Below are positions 5,449-6,095 of a stretch of 6,095 nt of DNA, one piece after another (position 1 is the stretch's first letter; the number at the start of each line of letters is the position of its first letter). Below the pieces are notes generated by a model. It saw only the letters and a list, made by a program, of their open reading frames with translations. It was not told where the DNA came from and ran no database searches. Position numbers and translations under genes: made by a program. The stretch lies in the NCBI GenBank assembly GCA_021793495.1, contig JAJYSQ010000120.1:1-6095 (forward strand). Reading direction: 5' to 3'. Source of the stretch: Actinomycetes bacterium. Its GTDB lineage: Bacteria; Actinomycetota; Actinomycetes; JAJYSQ01.

Positions 5449-6095
5449 GTGGATGCTGCGGACCACCCAGGTGATGAGCGCGCCCTGCGCGAGCGGATCA
5501 TGAGTGCTCTCGCCGGTCGTACAGCCGCCAACGGCGGCTTCCTGACCCGGGTCGAGCTCAGCCGGTTCCCCGTCGAGGGGTTGGGCGATCGCCGGCTCAT
5601 CGACACCTCGAAGGGCATCGGGAACCCGCACGACCTGCAAGCCACGCTCACGGTGCTCAGCTCCGCCGACGGCCCCTACGACGACCAAGGGTTCGGCGAG
5701 GGGCTCGTCCAGTACGCCTACCGCGCCGGGTCGACGCAGGGGGACAACGCCACGTTGCGTCGGGCCAAGGACCTGGGGCTGCCCATCATCGTGCTGCGCA
5801 CAATCGCCCGCGGGGTGTTCGTCCCATTCTTCCCGTGCTACGTACTCAAGGATGACCAGTCGAACCATCGGTTCGTCATCGCACTGGATGCGAGCCTGCG
5901 CTACCCCACGGACGACAGCCCTCCTGACCAGGAGGACTCAAGCACCGACCAACGACAGTACGCCGCGCGCGTCGTCCGTCAACGCCTGCACCAGCGGGAG
6001 TTCCGTGCCCGGGTGATCCTTGCCTATGACGGGCGGTGCGCGGTGTGCGAGCTGCACGAGACCGACGGGCCGATGCTGCGTCACGGCCTGCAGGA
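5449..6095 (+). CDS. HNH endonuclease-family protein (SRA-like N-terminal half), HNH core apparently deleted; 3' end beyond window
   Basis: The frame is open from 5398 through the window end; GTG 5449 is preferred, ATG 5500 is an alternative. Seen: GGFLTRVELS (about 28-37), DTSKGIGNPHDLQATLTVLS (52-71), GPYDD, a VQYAYRAGSTQGDN stretch, LPIIVLR and VFVPFFPCYVLKDD (125-138). These match the N-terminal half of actinobacterial HNH endonuclease-domain proteins described as SRA/YDG-like, related to modification-dependent (type IV-like) restriction enzymes. Then come YAARVVRQRLHQREFRARVI and RCAVC (Cys197, Cys200), the first half of the Cys-ligated HNH motif. In relatives, roughly 50 residues with the DAAHI, NGL and IHH motifs follow. 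Here CELHE is joined directly to TDGPMLRHGLQ, which belongs after the HNH block. An in-frame deletion is inferred, leaving a DNA-recognition half without nuclease. Whether any nuclease-free role remains is unknown. Confidence 0.72.
   Translation, partial: MDAADHPGDERALRERIMSALAGRTAANGGFLTRVELSRFPVEGLGDRRLIDTSKGIGNPHDLQATLTVLSSADGPYDDQGFGEGLVQYAYRAGSTQGDNATLRRAKDLGLPIIVLRTIARGVFVPFFPCYVLKDDQSNHRFVIALDASLRYPTDDSPPDQEDSSTDQRQYAARVVRQRLHQREFRARVILAYDGRCAVCELHETDGPMLRHGLQ

Noticed and set aside
5065..5868. Minus-strand open frame of 267 codons spanning the surface-protein end and the HNH gene
   Set aside because: Runs across two supported plus-strand genes and their intergenic palindrome; no family resemblance.

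Overview
This is a high-GC window whose gene content and codon use point to an actinobacterium. The clues are GC-rich third codon positions, an XRE/flavin-binding fusion regulator, a STAS anti-sigma-antagonist-like protein, cell-wall-binding type 2 repeats, and an HNH protein of a type I recall from Streptomyces relatives. I cannot name the genus.

Layout. 1-404 (+): remnant of a 14-TM (DHA2) MFS drug exporter. 373-1044 (-): intact XRE-type helix-turn-helix protein fused to a pyridoxamine-phosphate-oxidase-like barrel, converging with and overlapping the MFS remnant. 1045-1284: divergent control region with a DosR/DevR-box-like palindrome at its centre and a perfect 18-bp tandem duplication. 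1285-1704 (+): small STAS-domain protein lacking the usual phospho-acceptor serine. 1815-2042 (+): Hsp20 small heat-shock gene shortened by in-frame deletions. About 2130-2609 (-): class I fructose-bisphosphate aldolase pseudogene, deleted and frameshifted. 2610-2916: divergent intergenic region with a 17-bp minisatellite. 2917-5358 (+): large intact secreted protein with three cell-wall-binding repeats and a C-terminal domain like the large subunit of N,N-dimethylformamidase. 5411-5434: strong palindrome. 5449 to window end (+): HNH endonuclease-family protein whose HNH core looks deleted in frame.

Two themes stand out. First, four of the seven genes (MFS, Hsp20, aldolase, HNH) have lost internal blocks while the flanking family motifs remain easy to recognise. 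Three further places carry short perfect tandem duplications of 17-18 bp. This suggests a segment evolving by short-repeat recombination or slippage, or possibly an assembly artefact. Second, the PNPOx-like protein, Hsp20 and class I aldolase are the kind of genes seen in actinobacterial dormancy/hypoxia (DosR/DevR) clusters, and the DosR-like box fits that. The segment left of about 2620 may therefore be a decaying stress island. The surface protein is the best candidate for undescribed biology: an enzyme-like domain tethered to the cell wall with no assigned substrate.
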